Source: Microcebus murinus (Eukaryota; Chordata; Mammalia; Primates; Cheirogaleidae). From it: a DNA stretch of 64,000 nt. Within the stretch, counting starts at the first letter, position 1. Every line of letters starts with the position of its first letter. The notes below the pieces were generated by a model. That model was not told where the DNA came from. It ran no database searches and worked only from the letters and a program-made list of their open reading frames with translations. The stretch covers positions 16,617,537-16,681,536 of the forward strand of contig NC_134107.1 of assembly GCF_040939455.1 (NCBI RefSeq). The letters run 5' to 3'. Shown here piece after piece: positions 36,291 through 48,073 of this stretch. Made by a program: the position numbers and the translations under genes.

Positions 36291-36587
36291 GGCTGGGTTC
36301 AGTGGCTCACACTTATAATCCCAGCACTCTGGGAGGCCGAGGCAGGAGGATTGCTTGAGCTCAGGAGTTCAAGATCAACTCTTGAAAAGAATGAGACCCC
36401 ATCTCTATTGAAAATAGAAAAATTAGCTGGACATAGTGGCTCATACCTGTAGTCCCATCTACTCAGGAGGCTGAGACAGGAGAATCGCTTGAGTCTAGGA
36501 GTTGGAGGTTGCAGTGAGCTACGATGATACCACTACACTCTACTCAGGGCAATAGAGTGAGACTCTTGTCTTACAAATAAAAAAATA
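36291..36587 (+). mobile_element. Alu SINE, sense
   Basis: A dimeric 7SL-derived Alu: 'ggctgggttcagtggctcac', 'cccagcactctgggaggccg', a right arm with 'ggttgcagtgagctacgatg' and an A-rich tail. The 11-base target duplication AAATGAAGTCA flanks it (36280-36290 and 36588-36598). It lies in the intron between V2R exons 3 and 4. Confidence 0.93.
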
Positions 36588-36635
36588 AAATGAAGTCAAA
36601 GTAGAGTAAAAATCCTTTTAATATTAAAAAAAGGT

Positions 36636-36983
36636 TGTCTTAGTTTGTTTGTGCTGCTATAACAAAATACCACTGACTGGGTAATTTATAAATAATAGAA
36701 ATCTATTTCTTACAGTTCAGGGGGCTAGGAAGTCCAAGATCAAGGCACGGATGCCATGTCTGATGAGGGCCTCTTTGCTGCCTCACATGGCTGAAGGTGG
36801 AAGGGCAAAAGGGGCTGGGCTACTTCTACCAGCCCTTTTATAGGGTACTAACTCATTCATGAAGGTGAGGCCCTCGTGACTTAACCAATTCCTCAGATCC
36901 CACCTCTTAATACCATCACAGTGAGGATTAAGTTTCAACGTGAATTTTGGAGGGGCCACAAATATTGAAACCATAGCAAAGGT
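36636..36983 (-). mobile_element. MaLR (MLT1/MST-type) solitary LTR, antisense
   Basis: Read antisense, the LTR ends appear as 'tgtgctgctataacaaaata' and 'aatattgaaaccatagca'. In between come 'gactgggtaatttataaa', 'cagttcagggggctaggaag', 'gaggccctcgtgacttaacc' and 'aataccatcacagtgaggat'. This is an old LTR of the mammalian MaLR family of retrovirus-like elements, with no internal genes. Confidence 0.8.
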
Positions 36984-37071
36984 TTTCAAACTGGGCACAG
37001 CTCCTTTAAGATGGCTTTCTGGTAATGTCATCAGTACATATGTAGTAAGACTTCCTTAAAAGCTGTAAAAA

Positions 37072-37300
37072 TAATAATAGTTAACACCTTTTGAGTGTTT
37101 TTCTTTGTCAAGTAGCATGCTAAGCACGGTATATGTGTTAATACGTTTAATCTTCAAGATGACCCTATGAGGTAGGTCTCCTTTTTTACAGATAGAAAAA
37201 TTGGGAGATAGAGGGAGGTCTCCAAGGTCACACTGCTGGTTCAGGGTAGAGTCAGGAGTGGCACCGGGCAACCTGGCTCCAGAGACTGGGGACTGTGCCA
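37072..37300 (-). repeat. MIR SINE, antisense
   Basis: Clear antisense MIR text: 'tagcatgctaagcacggtat', 'atgaccctatgaggtaggtc', 'ggtctccaaggtcacactgc'. Confidence 0.85.
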
Positions 37301-37874
37301 TACTACCTCTCTATGCTGAAGAATTCCAGGAATCCTTCAGGATTCTAGATCCAGCGCTGCCCCCAACCAAGTGATTTGCTCAAACTCTGTTCTATGGTTC
37401 TACTAGACCTTAATGGCCTAATCCAACAAGTATGTATTTATGCCAAACAATTTCCATGCACCTTGGCATGATGGGGGATACAGAAACAAATGTACAAAAT
37501 CTGTGTTTACCCTCAAGGTATTTACACCCTAGGTGGGAAGAGTAATAAATAAGCAAAAATACCAGATATTTGTGGAATGGTGCTAGCAAGAGTGGGGAAG
37601 TTGTCCAGTTAGGTCAAAGCATGGAGTAGGAAAATAATAGAGGAAGAAAAGGCTGGAAAGGCAAGTGGGAGCTCTATTATTATATAAAGAACCTCAAAGG
37701 TCTTTTTAAAGAGTTCCAGGTTTCTGGAGAATATCACAACCTCCTTTCCCAATCACAGAATCAAAGCCAACCCCACCTTCTCCAAAGGTGTTCAAAGATC
37801 ACCTCACTGGACCTAAAGTCACTAGTGGGCTTTCTGAAGGCGATTTGCCTGTCTTATCATTCTAATTTCATTTT

Positions 37875-38360
37875 CAGCTTTATTAAAGTATAATTGACAA
37901 ATAAAAATTATGTATGTTCAAGGGGTACAACATGATGATTTGACATACATGTGCATTGTGTAGTGGACAGTCCCCAGCCTTTTGGGCAGCAGGGAGGGGT
38001 TTCATAGAAGACAATTTTTCCATTGCTTGGGAGTGGAAGGGGGTGGATAGTGAGCAACGGGGAGCGGCTGTAAATACAGATGAAGTTTCGCTCACTCACC
38101 CACCACTCACCTCCTGCTATGTGGCCCAGTTCCTAACAGGCCATGGACCAAACTGTGCCAGTCCAAGAGGGGGTCAGGGGAGGACCCCAGGGTTAGCACA
38201 GTTACACTAATTAACATATCCATCACCACTCATAGTTACCATTCCTGTGCATTGGGTTGGTGGGTGAGATGAGGACACTTAAAATCTGCTTTCTTATCAA
38301 ACTTCAAATAAATAATACAGCACTATTAATTACAGTCACCACACTGTACAGTAGATCCCC
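37875..38360 (-). mobile_element. L1 3' UTR fragment, antisense, split by a MER1-like element
   Basis: L1 words 'agtataattgacaaataaaa' and 'ggggtacaacatgatgattt' stop near 37965 and resume near 38200 with 'ctaattaacatatccatcac', then 'tacagtcaccacactgtaca'. The inner 230 bases are a separate hAT element. Confidence 0.8.
37968..38193. mobile_element. MER1-like hAT element, internally deleted
   Basis: It begins 'cagtccccagcctttt' and ends near 'gaccccag'. Inside are 'gaagacaatttttccattgc', 'ggagcggctgtaaatacaga' and 'ttcctaacaggccatggacc'. It is shorter than the copy at 24116 and I see no clear target duplication. It sits inside an antisense L1, just like that copy. Confidence 0.72.
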
Positions 38361-38539
38361 AGAACTGGTGGTTGCCAAGGGAAGATGGGAGGTGTTGGCT
38401 CCCACTATTTAAGCTGTCCCCAAGAGGAAATGATGACGGGGCTTTGACAGTCAATGTAATCTGAAATTCTTCCAGCTATGAAGAGCTTAGGATACACTGA
38501 AAACATACTTCTCAGTCCATATCTGCTTTTTTTATATTA

Positions 38540-38725
38540 CTTCTTACTGTGAATTTAGTATTTTTATTATTATTTATAACTGACATGATCATCATACATA
38601 TTTATGGGATACGAAATGGTATTTCAATACATGTGTACAATGTGTAATGATCAACTCAGCGTATTTAGCAAGTCCACATCTGCTTTTTATCAAAAAACAT
38701 TTTTTATCAGCCGCACTGCTTTGTG
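38540..38725 (-). repeat. L1 3' UTR fragment, antisense
   Basis: The words 'tataactgacatgatcatca', 'tttatgggatacgaaatggt' and 'aatacatgtgtacaatgtgt' repeat the L1 3' UTR antisense theme seen at 6012 and 37875. Confidence 0.65.
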
Positions 38726-39093
38726 CTTTGAGGGCAAGACTGGGTTTTTGAATCCTAGGTAGCAGTTCTCTCTGGCACAAAAGGATATGCTAGGTCATTT
38801 ATATGGATGGATGGTGGGAAATTGGGTAGGTTCATGTTCCTAAGACCAGCCTATCTGTGAAACGATCTTAGGCAAGACCCATTCCCATACCTTGACTTTC
38901 ACTTCCCTACCCTCCATAGAGTAACACAAACATGGAACGTGAGAAGACAGAGCTCTTTTCTTTATGAAATGTGCAGAGGTGAGGAGCCTCCCTCCAAGCA
39001 GCGGCAAGCATAGAGGAGGGAAAAATGTCCGCTGATATGGAGGACACGGCCCCCAACTGGCTCTGCTCCTGACCACTTTCTTTCCTCTCTCAG

Positions 39094-39303
39094 GTGCTCC
39101 ATCACACACAAAAGGTTCACTTCACCACCAGCACCCAGGAAGAGGTCGAGGTAGTAGCAACCTTCAACATTGAAAACACCTACATCCTCCCAGACAAGAC
39201 AGGACCAGCAGCCATAGTTAGACACTTTGACTTCAGAGCACCTTCTGGAAAAGAGCATCTGATAAAGGACAGTGCTATTGTCTGGGCAGAAGGACTCTTA
39301 AAG
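39094..39303 (+). pseudogene. V2R pseudogene, exon 4
   Basis: Exon 4 of the vomeronasal type-2 receptor relic encodes the end of the ligand-binding domain. It is 210 bases, exactly 70 codons, with no stop. An acceptor 'ctttcctctctcag' precedes it and a donor 'aaag|gtgagc' follows. The frame reads VLHHTQKVHFTT, EEVEVVATFNIENTY, then VRHFDFRAPSG and IKDSAIVWAEGLLK. V2Rs have the same plan: L-L-x-x-x-K-x-V-x-F-T, E-E-V-x-F, a middle G-x-Y/F stretch, then I-x-W near the end. It joins PWQ of exon 3 in phase 0. On its own it looks functional, but the exons on either side carry stops. Confidence 0.8.
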
Positions 39304-40420
39304 GTGAGCGCTGAGAACCAAGACCACATAACAAATACCTCCCACACTCTGAGCACCCAGGAGTATTTGTTATATTGAAGTGACTTAGGATACTTGGTCA
39401 AAAGGGGTGGATTGTTGTTTATACAACACTGAGGCTGTTCAAAAAATAAAACCTTCCAAAACCACTCCCTGCCTCCCAAAATAAGAGAAGAAAAATAATT
39501 AATGAGTAAATGGGAAAATAAATTATATGCAATTGCCAATTCAAGTTTACCCTGAGATAGCCAGCTCCAGATGCCTGAAGTTGCTACTGTTTTAGTCTTG
39601 CAACCTTATCTCAAGAAACAGACATTGGATGCTGAGTTTTTTAAACAGTGGAAAATAACCCCTGGAATCCCATTAGTCCTTTCCCAGACCCTCTAAGTAT
39701 CTAAGGTCACCAGATGGGAGAATTCTAATTTAAGGGCAGCCACATCTCAACCATCATGTCTCCATGCTTCCTGTAGTTTTCTTCAACTCGTGTAGACAGG
39801 GTTAGACACTCCCTTCTCTGAGCAACTATAGCATTTTCCACACATCTCTATAATACGAGTAAGAAAATGAGCATAACGGCCATAATATTTTCTATCCCCA
39901 TCATCAGTGATTTCAAATCAGTTCCTTCTGGTCTCACCTTGGTCAGGCGTGTCTTTTTTCCATTCCCACAACTAATACACCTCAACGTCCAAAGTCCCCC
40001 TCCCTGAGAGGAGGGAACGAGGTTGTTAATGAGCAAAGTTGCAGAACAGAGTTCCAGGCATGCAATTAGCATCATCGCTCCACAAAGGGCTGGCCGATAC
40101 CTGCCAAGGTCCTCTCTCAGTGCTGCGGCAGATACCTCACAGCTCAGGTACTTACCCTGTCACTCACTTCTCCAGACCACGGAAGTGTTTCCTCAGGCCT
40201 TTCCAAGAAAATTCATTCTGCAAGCACGATCTGAATCTCAGTGGCTCTCAGCTTGGAGTGATTTTGCCTCTCGGGGTACAATGGCAATGTCTGGAGACAT
40301 TTTGGGTTGTCACAACTTGGTGGGTATGGGGGTGCCACTGGCATCCAGTGGGTGGTGCTAAACATCCTACGCTGCACAGGACAGCCTCCATGACAAAGAA
40401 TGGTCCAGCTCCAACGACAT
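39304..40420. other. Intron between V2R exons 4 and 5, first part
   Basis: I see nothing beyond unique intronic DNA. Short open frames here have no domain. Confidence 0.4.
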
Positions 40421-40424
40421 ACAT

Positions 40425-40566
40425 AACAAGTGAGATGTGCACCATCTGAGGGATGGTCATGCTGGAAACTCAGACTTGTGGGGGGAGGGGGGGAAAGGGC
40501 ATTTATTGAAACCTTAAAATCTGTACCCCCATAATATGCCGAAATAAAAAAAAGAAAAAAAAAGAA
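40425..40566 (+). mobile_element. Strepsirrhine L1 3' UTR, sense
   Basis: It reads 'gtgagatgtgcaccatctga', 'gggatggtcatgctggaaac', a G-rich run and 'tgtacccccataatatgccg', followed by an A-rich tail to about 40566. It is a short, 5'-truncated insertion of the lineage-specific L1. Confidence 0.82.
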
Positions 40567-40799
40567 ACCCTTGAGTGGTGTTAAGCTTAGCTAGAGTTTG
40601 CAGTCTTTGTTCTGATTCACTATGGATGTCTCAGTCCTGTTGGGGCTGGGGGGAAATGAGACCCCTGAAATATAAACAAAGGGATTCAGTGAGCACAGAG
40701 TGAAGGAAGAACCCCTCAGTTAATACTTCAGAATGTGATCCTACCTCAGTAGCGTTTCTTGTGCACTCATAGTCCTGGTCACTGTGATACGGACTTCAC

Positions 40800-41262
40800 T
40801 CACAGCATCTTAATCCTCACACCATCTTCAAAATACATAGTATTGCTACAGGCTTGGGACTAGAAGTGTTTGGGATTTCAGATCTTTTCAGATTTTGGAA
40901 TATTTGCATATACATAATGAGATATCTTGGGGATGGGACCCAAGTCTAAATACAAAACTCATTTATGTTTCATATATACCTTATACATATAGCCTAAAAG
41001 TAATTATATACAATATTTTTAACAATTTTGTGCATGAAGCAAAGTTTGTGTATGTGAGGTCAAGTGTGGAATTTTCCACTTGTAGCATCATGTTGGCACT
41101 CAAAAAGTTTTGGATTTTGGAGCAGTCCAGATTTCAGATATTCAGATTAGGGATGCTTAACCTGTATCCCCATTTTATTGAAGAGAAAACTGAGGATTAG
41201 AGAGGTTAAGTGCAAGGTCACTCAGCCTATAAATGGTAGAACCAGAATTCTAACCCTCAAGA
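40800..41262 (-). repeat. MIR SINE, antisense, split by a Tigger-type element
   Basis: MIR words 'agcatcttaatcctcacacc' and 'catagtattgc' stop at 40858. The next MIR words, 'tccccattttattgaagaga', resume at 41167 and run to 'ggtagaaccagaattctaac'. Confidence 0.78.
40859..41164. mobile_element. Tigger/MER44-like non-autonomous DNA transposon
   Basis: It starts 'caggcttgggac' and ends 'gggatgcttaacctg', flanked by TA on both sides, as expected of Tc1/mariner-type insertion. Inside are 'gggatttcagatcttttcag', 'gagatatcttggggatggga' and 'ggcactcaaaaagttttgga'. The family name MER44 is from memory and is less certain than the class. Confidence 0.72.
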
Positions 41263-41310
41263 TTTCTTGGCTTCCCTCACCAGACTGTGAAACCTTTAAG
41301 AGTTTGTTCT

Positions 41311-41632
41311 GACTAAGGGCAGTGGCTTACGCCTATAGTCCCAGCTCCTTGGGAGTCTGAGGCTTGAGGCCAGGAGTTCAAGACCAGCTTGGGCAACACA
41401 GTGAGACCCTGCCTCTGCAAAAAAAAAAAAAAAAAATTAGCTGGGTGTTGTGGCACATACCTGTAGTCCTAGCTACTTAGGAGGCTGTAAAGTGGGCAGA
41501 TCACTTGAGCCCAGGAGTTCAAGGCTGCAATGAGCTATGATTATATGATCATGCCACTGCACTCCAGCCTGGGCAACAGAGAGAGACCCTGTCTCTAAAT
41601 AAAAAAACAAAAACAATAAAACAAAAAAAATT
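41311..41632 (+). mobile_element. Alu SINE (AluJ-like), sense
   Basis: An old dimeric Alu: 'cttacgcctatagtcccagc', 'accagcttgggcaacacagt', a middle A18 linker, a right arm with 'gcactccagcctgggcaaca' and an A-rich tail. It lies just upstream of V2R exon 5. The left end is diverged. Confidence 0.88.
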
Positions 41633-41918
41633 CTTATTCTTACCTACCTATTGCTGTTTCCCTAAATGTTCCCTGTATCAGATGTCTTATAGAGTATCTG
41701 ATATATGGAATATATTGAGCAAGAAATAGAGGGAAGGGAAATAGGAATGAGGCTAGGAAAGGAAAAGGAGTTAAATGGGATTTAATGAAAAATAAGAAAG
41801 GAAGAAGGGAGGGAGAGACCCAGGAAGTGAGAATGACAAGGCCGACTCCTCCACGACCTGACTACACCGATGCGCGCAGTGTCCCCCGCAGTCTCCCCAG
41901 CGCTCTCTCCTCTCGTAG

Positions 41919-42042
41919 GTCCCCTCCTCGATCTGCAATGAAAAATGTCCTGTGGGGACCAGGTAGTCAGCCTTACATGAGGAGTCCAAATGCTGCTACC
42001 ATTGCCTTCCCTGGCCCAGAGGAGAAATTGTGATGTCACCAG
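41919..42042 (+). pseudogene. V2R pseudogene, exon 5 (cysteine-rich linker)
   Basis: Exon 5 encodes the cysteine-rich linker between the ligand-binding and membrane domains. It is 124 bases, the usual length for V2R exon 5, after an acceptor 'ctctctcctctcgtag' and before a donor 'cag|gtgaga'. The frame reads VPSSICNEKCPVGTR, a TAG stop at 41964-41966, SALHEESKCCYHCLPWPRGEIV. V2Rs have C-x-x-x-C-x-x-G-x-R, then C-C-x-x-C-x-x-C-x-x-G-E. The fourth cysteine is tryptophan here. The stop falls where K usually follows GTR. It ends in phase 1, and its last G joins AC of exon 6 to make the Asp codon. The stop and the lost cysteine show decay. Confidence 0.85.
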
Positions 42043-43822
42043 GTGAGAAGGGAAGCGGGCTCTCAGCTCGAGGGTGGCCAGCCAGCAGCTGGGGTGGGCC
42101 TCAGGTGAAAGCTCGTATCCACATCAAGGGATGCCTTAAATGGGAAAGGAAAGTCCAGGGCAGAGGAGACCAAAAAGATGATGTCAATGTGCCCTTCCCA
42201 TATGCTACAGTAACGCCATTTGAGCCTGCTGCATTCACTCTCTCACCAACCATGAGTTTGTCCAAATCCTGTACCTAGTTTAACATTTAGCACATGGTGG
42301 GAATTCCATAAATGTTTTTTTAAAAAAATCTCCCAAGGACTTACTCTGTATTTCACTAAGATGTCATTCATTCAACCGATATTAACTGGCACCTACTGCA
42401 TACAGCCACTGTGCTGGGTGCAGGGGTTGCAAAAATAAGGCATGGCCCCTGGACCCATAGAGCCCATGATGTACTAAAAGGAGAATGATGTTGCACCCCC
42501 GACACCTAGCACAGCTCTTGCCTCTCAATAAAGAAACTGGACTGCAAAGCGAATTCAATTGCTTTAATAAAAGTTCAAGCACTGAGCCATGAAAGCACAG
42601 TGGAACAATTAACCCTAATGAAGGGTGTGCAGGGAGACTTTTCACTAGATGGGGTGGCACGTGATACAGGCCTTAAACAGCATGCAGGGTTGCAAAGGCA
42701 ATGAAGCATAATGAGACGAATTCAGGGAGGAAGTTAATGAAAGGCCCCGGCACGAAAGCACTAAGGAGCCGAGAGTGTTTTGAGTATACACTGTGATGAG
42801 AGGTGCAGGAAGCAGGTGGCCAGATCCTAGAAGGCCTCACTTGCCAGACTCAGGAGCGTGGACTCGACTCTGCAGAAGGTGGGGAGGGAGCCGCTGGATT
42901 CCTTAAGCAGAGAAGCAGCGTGTATTTCCACATGGGTTTGAAGGAGAGTAATTGACCACAGATGTACCGAAAAGAAGGGAGATTAGAGCGGGAAGACCAG
43001 GTTCAGAATCCAGGTAATTACTGAAGCCACAGGTTTGGACAAAGTCTCTTCTCACACTGAAAACTCTCCCTGGGAACGTAAAGACTTTGGAAATACCTTT
43101 GCCCTTTTTAAAAAGAAAAGTGCCATTAAATGCAGCTTAGAAGGAGCCACTAGATGCTGAAGAGAGGATGAAAGAAATGACAGATTAAGTAAAAATCCTT
43201 GGTCGTGGAGATTGGGAGGACGTGGAATCAAAGTATCTAGGAACACGGAGATATAACCGAATCAAGGAGAGAGGTCACATGAGAATATAGGACTGTTCCA
43301 GGGCTTCAGGTCACAAAATCTCTCCTTCAAATCACTGTGGAATGCACAGCTCTGGTGAGTTCTGCCAACGGAGTGGCTTAGAGAAGAGTGTCTGTTAAAC
43401 AAAAGAGAGTCTGTGTCTACAGCAGGCATTCCATATACATTCCTTAACTGAAATAGGCTGATGGATGAATCAGTGAGCAAATTAATTAGCTGTGACCACA
43501 AATTATAATCTTGCCACAATGGTTGGTCTTTTCAAAGGGATGAAGCCTAGATCGGAGCCGGAGCTCCTGTAGGCTGTTGTCTCAGTGTGATTTCGTGATT
43601 GTCTGAGGCACGATAAGCTGCTGCTGTCAGGATTTCTGCCATCTGTGTCTCTGGCCCTGAGTCCGAGGACATCAGACAATCTGGAAGGCCCATCGTAATG
43701 AGACCGAAATACACTGAGCCTGCTAGAAAAGCCATCACAGTCGTGTAACCGCTTGACCACGGGAAGGTTTCCAGAAGCCTCCCCGCTCTGTGCTCTGACC
43801 CAGTTTCTCTTTCTCCCTTCAG
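42043..43822. other. Intron between V2R exons 5 and 6
   Basis: An ancient LINE-like segment lies at about 42355-42910: 'ttcattcaaccgatattaac', 'ctgtgctgggtgcaggggtt', 'aaggcctcacttgccagact'. I do not name its family. No other coding feature is seen. Confidence 0.45.
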
Positions 43823-44726
43823 ACAGTGCTGCGTGTCAGAAGTGCTCCGAGGACCAGTGGCCCAGCGTGCGACAGAGCCCAGGATTCCCCAGAACCCTCC
43901 ACTTCTTGTCCTGTTGTGAGCCCCTTGGCAGGGTGCTGGCCGTCTGCACTGCCCTGCTCTTCCTCCCTGCCCTGGCCACGCTAGGCATCTTCATCTGGCA
44001 CCACCACACCCCCGTCGTCTGAGCCAATAACCGCCAGCCCAGCTACCTCCTGCTGCCCTCCTTGGCCCTCTGTTTCCTCTGCCCCTTCCTCTTCATTGGC
44101 CACCCAGGCCCCTTCACCTGTGCTGTGCACCGGGCAGCCTTTGAGGTCACCTTCACAGTCTGTATGTCCACTGTGCTGGCCAACACTATCGTGGCGGTGG
44201 CAGCCTTCCATGCCACCTGGCCAGACACCCAGATTAGGAAGTAGGCAGGGCCGGCTCTCCCTAGTACCGTCCCATCGTCTGTTCCCTGGTCCAGGCAGCC
44301 TTGTGTACACTCTGGGTGACCAGATGGCCCCCACAGCCCGTGAACTCCACAGAGCCCAGGCCCACGGTGACTGTAACGTGTGGCGAGGGCTCCTTGGAAC
44401 TGTCCTACACCATGCTTGGCGACTGGGGTTTTCCAGGGCTGCTCAGCTTGCTGGTGGCCTTTCCCGCCCGCCGGCTGCCTGACACCGTCAATGAAGCGAA
44501 GCATATCCCTGTCAGCATGCTGGGCTGCTCCTGCGTCTGGGTGTCCTTCATCCCCGCCCACGTGGGCGCCCGTGGCAAAGGCACAGTGGCCGTGGAGGTC
44601 TTCGCCATCTGGGCATCAGGAGCAGGCCTCGTGTCCTGCCTCTTCTTCCCCAAATGCTACATCATGCTTCTCCTCCCTGGAAAGGACATAAAAGAACAAA
44701 GGTGTAGCCAGCACCATCTCAAGTGA
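43823..44726 (+). pseudogene. V2R pseudogene, exon 6 (seven-transmembrane domain)
   Basis: The last exon encodes the family C membrane domain of a vomeronasal type-2 receptor. After an acceptor 'ctctttctcccttcag' the frame reads DSAACQKCSEDQWPS, LHFLSCCEPLG, IFIWHHHTPVV, a TGA at 44020-44022, ANNR, CFLCPFLFIGHPGPFTC, STVLANTI and IRK, then a TAG at 44242-44244 where V2Rs have W. A frameshift of about one base near 44265 follows. The other frame then gives PIVCSLVQAALCTLWV, LGDWGFPGLLSLLVAF, RLPDTVNEAKHI, SMLGCSCVWVSFIPA, VAVEVFAIWASGAGL and FFPKCYIMLLLP, ending at TGA 44726. ANNR, F-I-G-x-P, N-E-A-K and P-K-C-Y-I are V2R hallmarks. They separate it from taste T1R and calcium-sensing receptors. 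The IWHHHTPVV and VVAAFHAT-like stretches recall the ancient V2R family C. Two stops and one frameshift make it dead. Confidence 0.9.
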
Positions 44727-46291
<1,565 letters not shown>

Positions 46292-47400
46292 TCTCACAAA
46301 ATATTGAGCATCAGCTAATTAAATGATAGTGTGCTTGGGCTGCTCCCTGGGGAGAGACAGAGCTTACTGGTGCTACTCAGAATGTCTCAAGGTATCAAGG
46401 CATCCACATTTCTGGGCAATGAGACCCATTTTAAGTTCCTGCTAAAAGGGATTGAAAAAACTACCTTTCCAAGGCTGGCCAAGGATGTTATTTGAACCAA
46501 TGAGAATGGAGCCACCAAAGAAAACAAAGATATAAAGAAAACTCAATTTAGAAAAAAAGGAGCCGTAGCATTCTACAGCCAAAGCCAATGTTTTGATAAA
46601 TATGTCCTAGAAATGAACCGCTAAGGACTTGGCATGTGAAAATGGAAAAGCAAGAGACTAACAAAAGACTAAGAACCCTGAAAAATGAAACAGGAATCCC
46701 AGCACAGGTGCAAGGGACAAGGACAACATGGCACCAGAGAAGAGAGTCCAGATGGGCCCTAGTGGAGAGTCCTAGACCAGAGCTTTTGGCAAAGGTTATA
46801 CAATAGTACACAGAAAGCTGTAGAGTTCTGATTTCAGAATATAGATCCAGTCATTCTCACCAAGCCCCAAGTCAAAGGACCTTCTCCAGGGTGGCTACCA
46901 GGTAGTTCCTACCTAACAAGTCAATATCTTAGTACTCAGAATGGACAAAATAAGATAATCAGCACTCCTTATGAGTTCTATCTTAATAAGCCTTGTTTAT
47001 TCAGAATTACTCCCTAAGACATTCTCTGGGTACCAACAAAGTAGTATCTATAATATGTTAGGTTAGCAGTGTGCGTGAAGTGAATATATTTCACTCTATA
47101 AGTAGATACACCCCCCCCTAAAGAAGGGGGGTGAATTCCTTACTTACAAAATTACTTACAAAAGTAAGGAATTCATGAATTCCTTACTTACAAAAATATG
47201 CATTTTTCTCAAAATGATTTATTTTACAATTTTTCTTCATTGCAGATTGATCTGCCATTAACAGTGGCTTTAAAAACACTTTAGCTATCAATATCTACAC
47301 ATATCATGCACCCTAGATTCTGGTAGGTGATTTGTTTCTTAATGGAGTAATTATTTTGATTTTTTAATATAAATAATCATATTTACAAAAGTGGGATTTT
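46292..47400. other. Intergenic DNA with a palindrome-rich stretch
   Basis: There is no gene. A GC hairpin (C8/G6) lies at 47109-47132, and a set of direct and inverted 'gaattccttacttac' copies lies at 47133-47195. Confidence 0.5.
47133..47195. repeat. Direct and inverted repeat around an EcoRI-like palindrome
   Basis: The 19-base word starting 'gaattccttacttac' occurs at 47133-47151 and again at 47177-47195. Its reversed form 'gtaaggaattc' lies between them, so 47162-47189 is a perfect 28-base palindrome centred in 'attcatgaat'. Confidence 0.88.
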
Positions 47401-47722
<322 letters not shown>

Positions 47723-48073
47723 TAGTTTCTTATATCAGGTTCTATGAAAGCAAGAGTCACTTTTACCATATAGGATTTTTTCTAGAAGTAGGCTTCAGAG
47801 TTTTTACCATTTTATGTAATTTGTCTCAAAGATATAGATTTATTCTTCAAGAAGCTCAAAATGGTAGGCTTTGCTGACACTTCCCATATAGTTATTCTTA
47901 GAGTAGTTCTTAAAATCAAGAAAATATTCCCTGTGCTTGCATTTGAATTCTGTCTGCTACAATAAATGAGAACTATGTAACCCAGCATGTTTCACTTTCT
48001 TTCTATCAGTCAGAAACCTAAAAGTCTAATTCATTTGTGTCCATATCCACTCAGGTCAGGCACCATAAGTCTA

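Noticed and set aside
44043..44561. 172-residue open frame, - strand
   Set aside because: It is the antisense shadow of the V2R membrane exon, which explains the lack of stops.
43823..44726. Taste T1R or calcium-sensing receptor identity for the family C exon
   Set aside because: ANNR, F-I-G-x-P and N-E-A-K-x-I/P-K-C-Y-I together, plus the 124-base exon 5, fit V2R better. T1R lacks ANNR, and CaSR has A-T-N-R.
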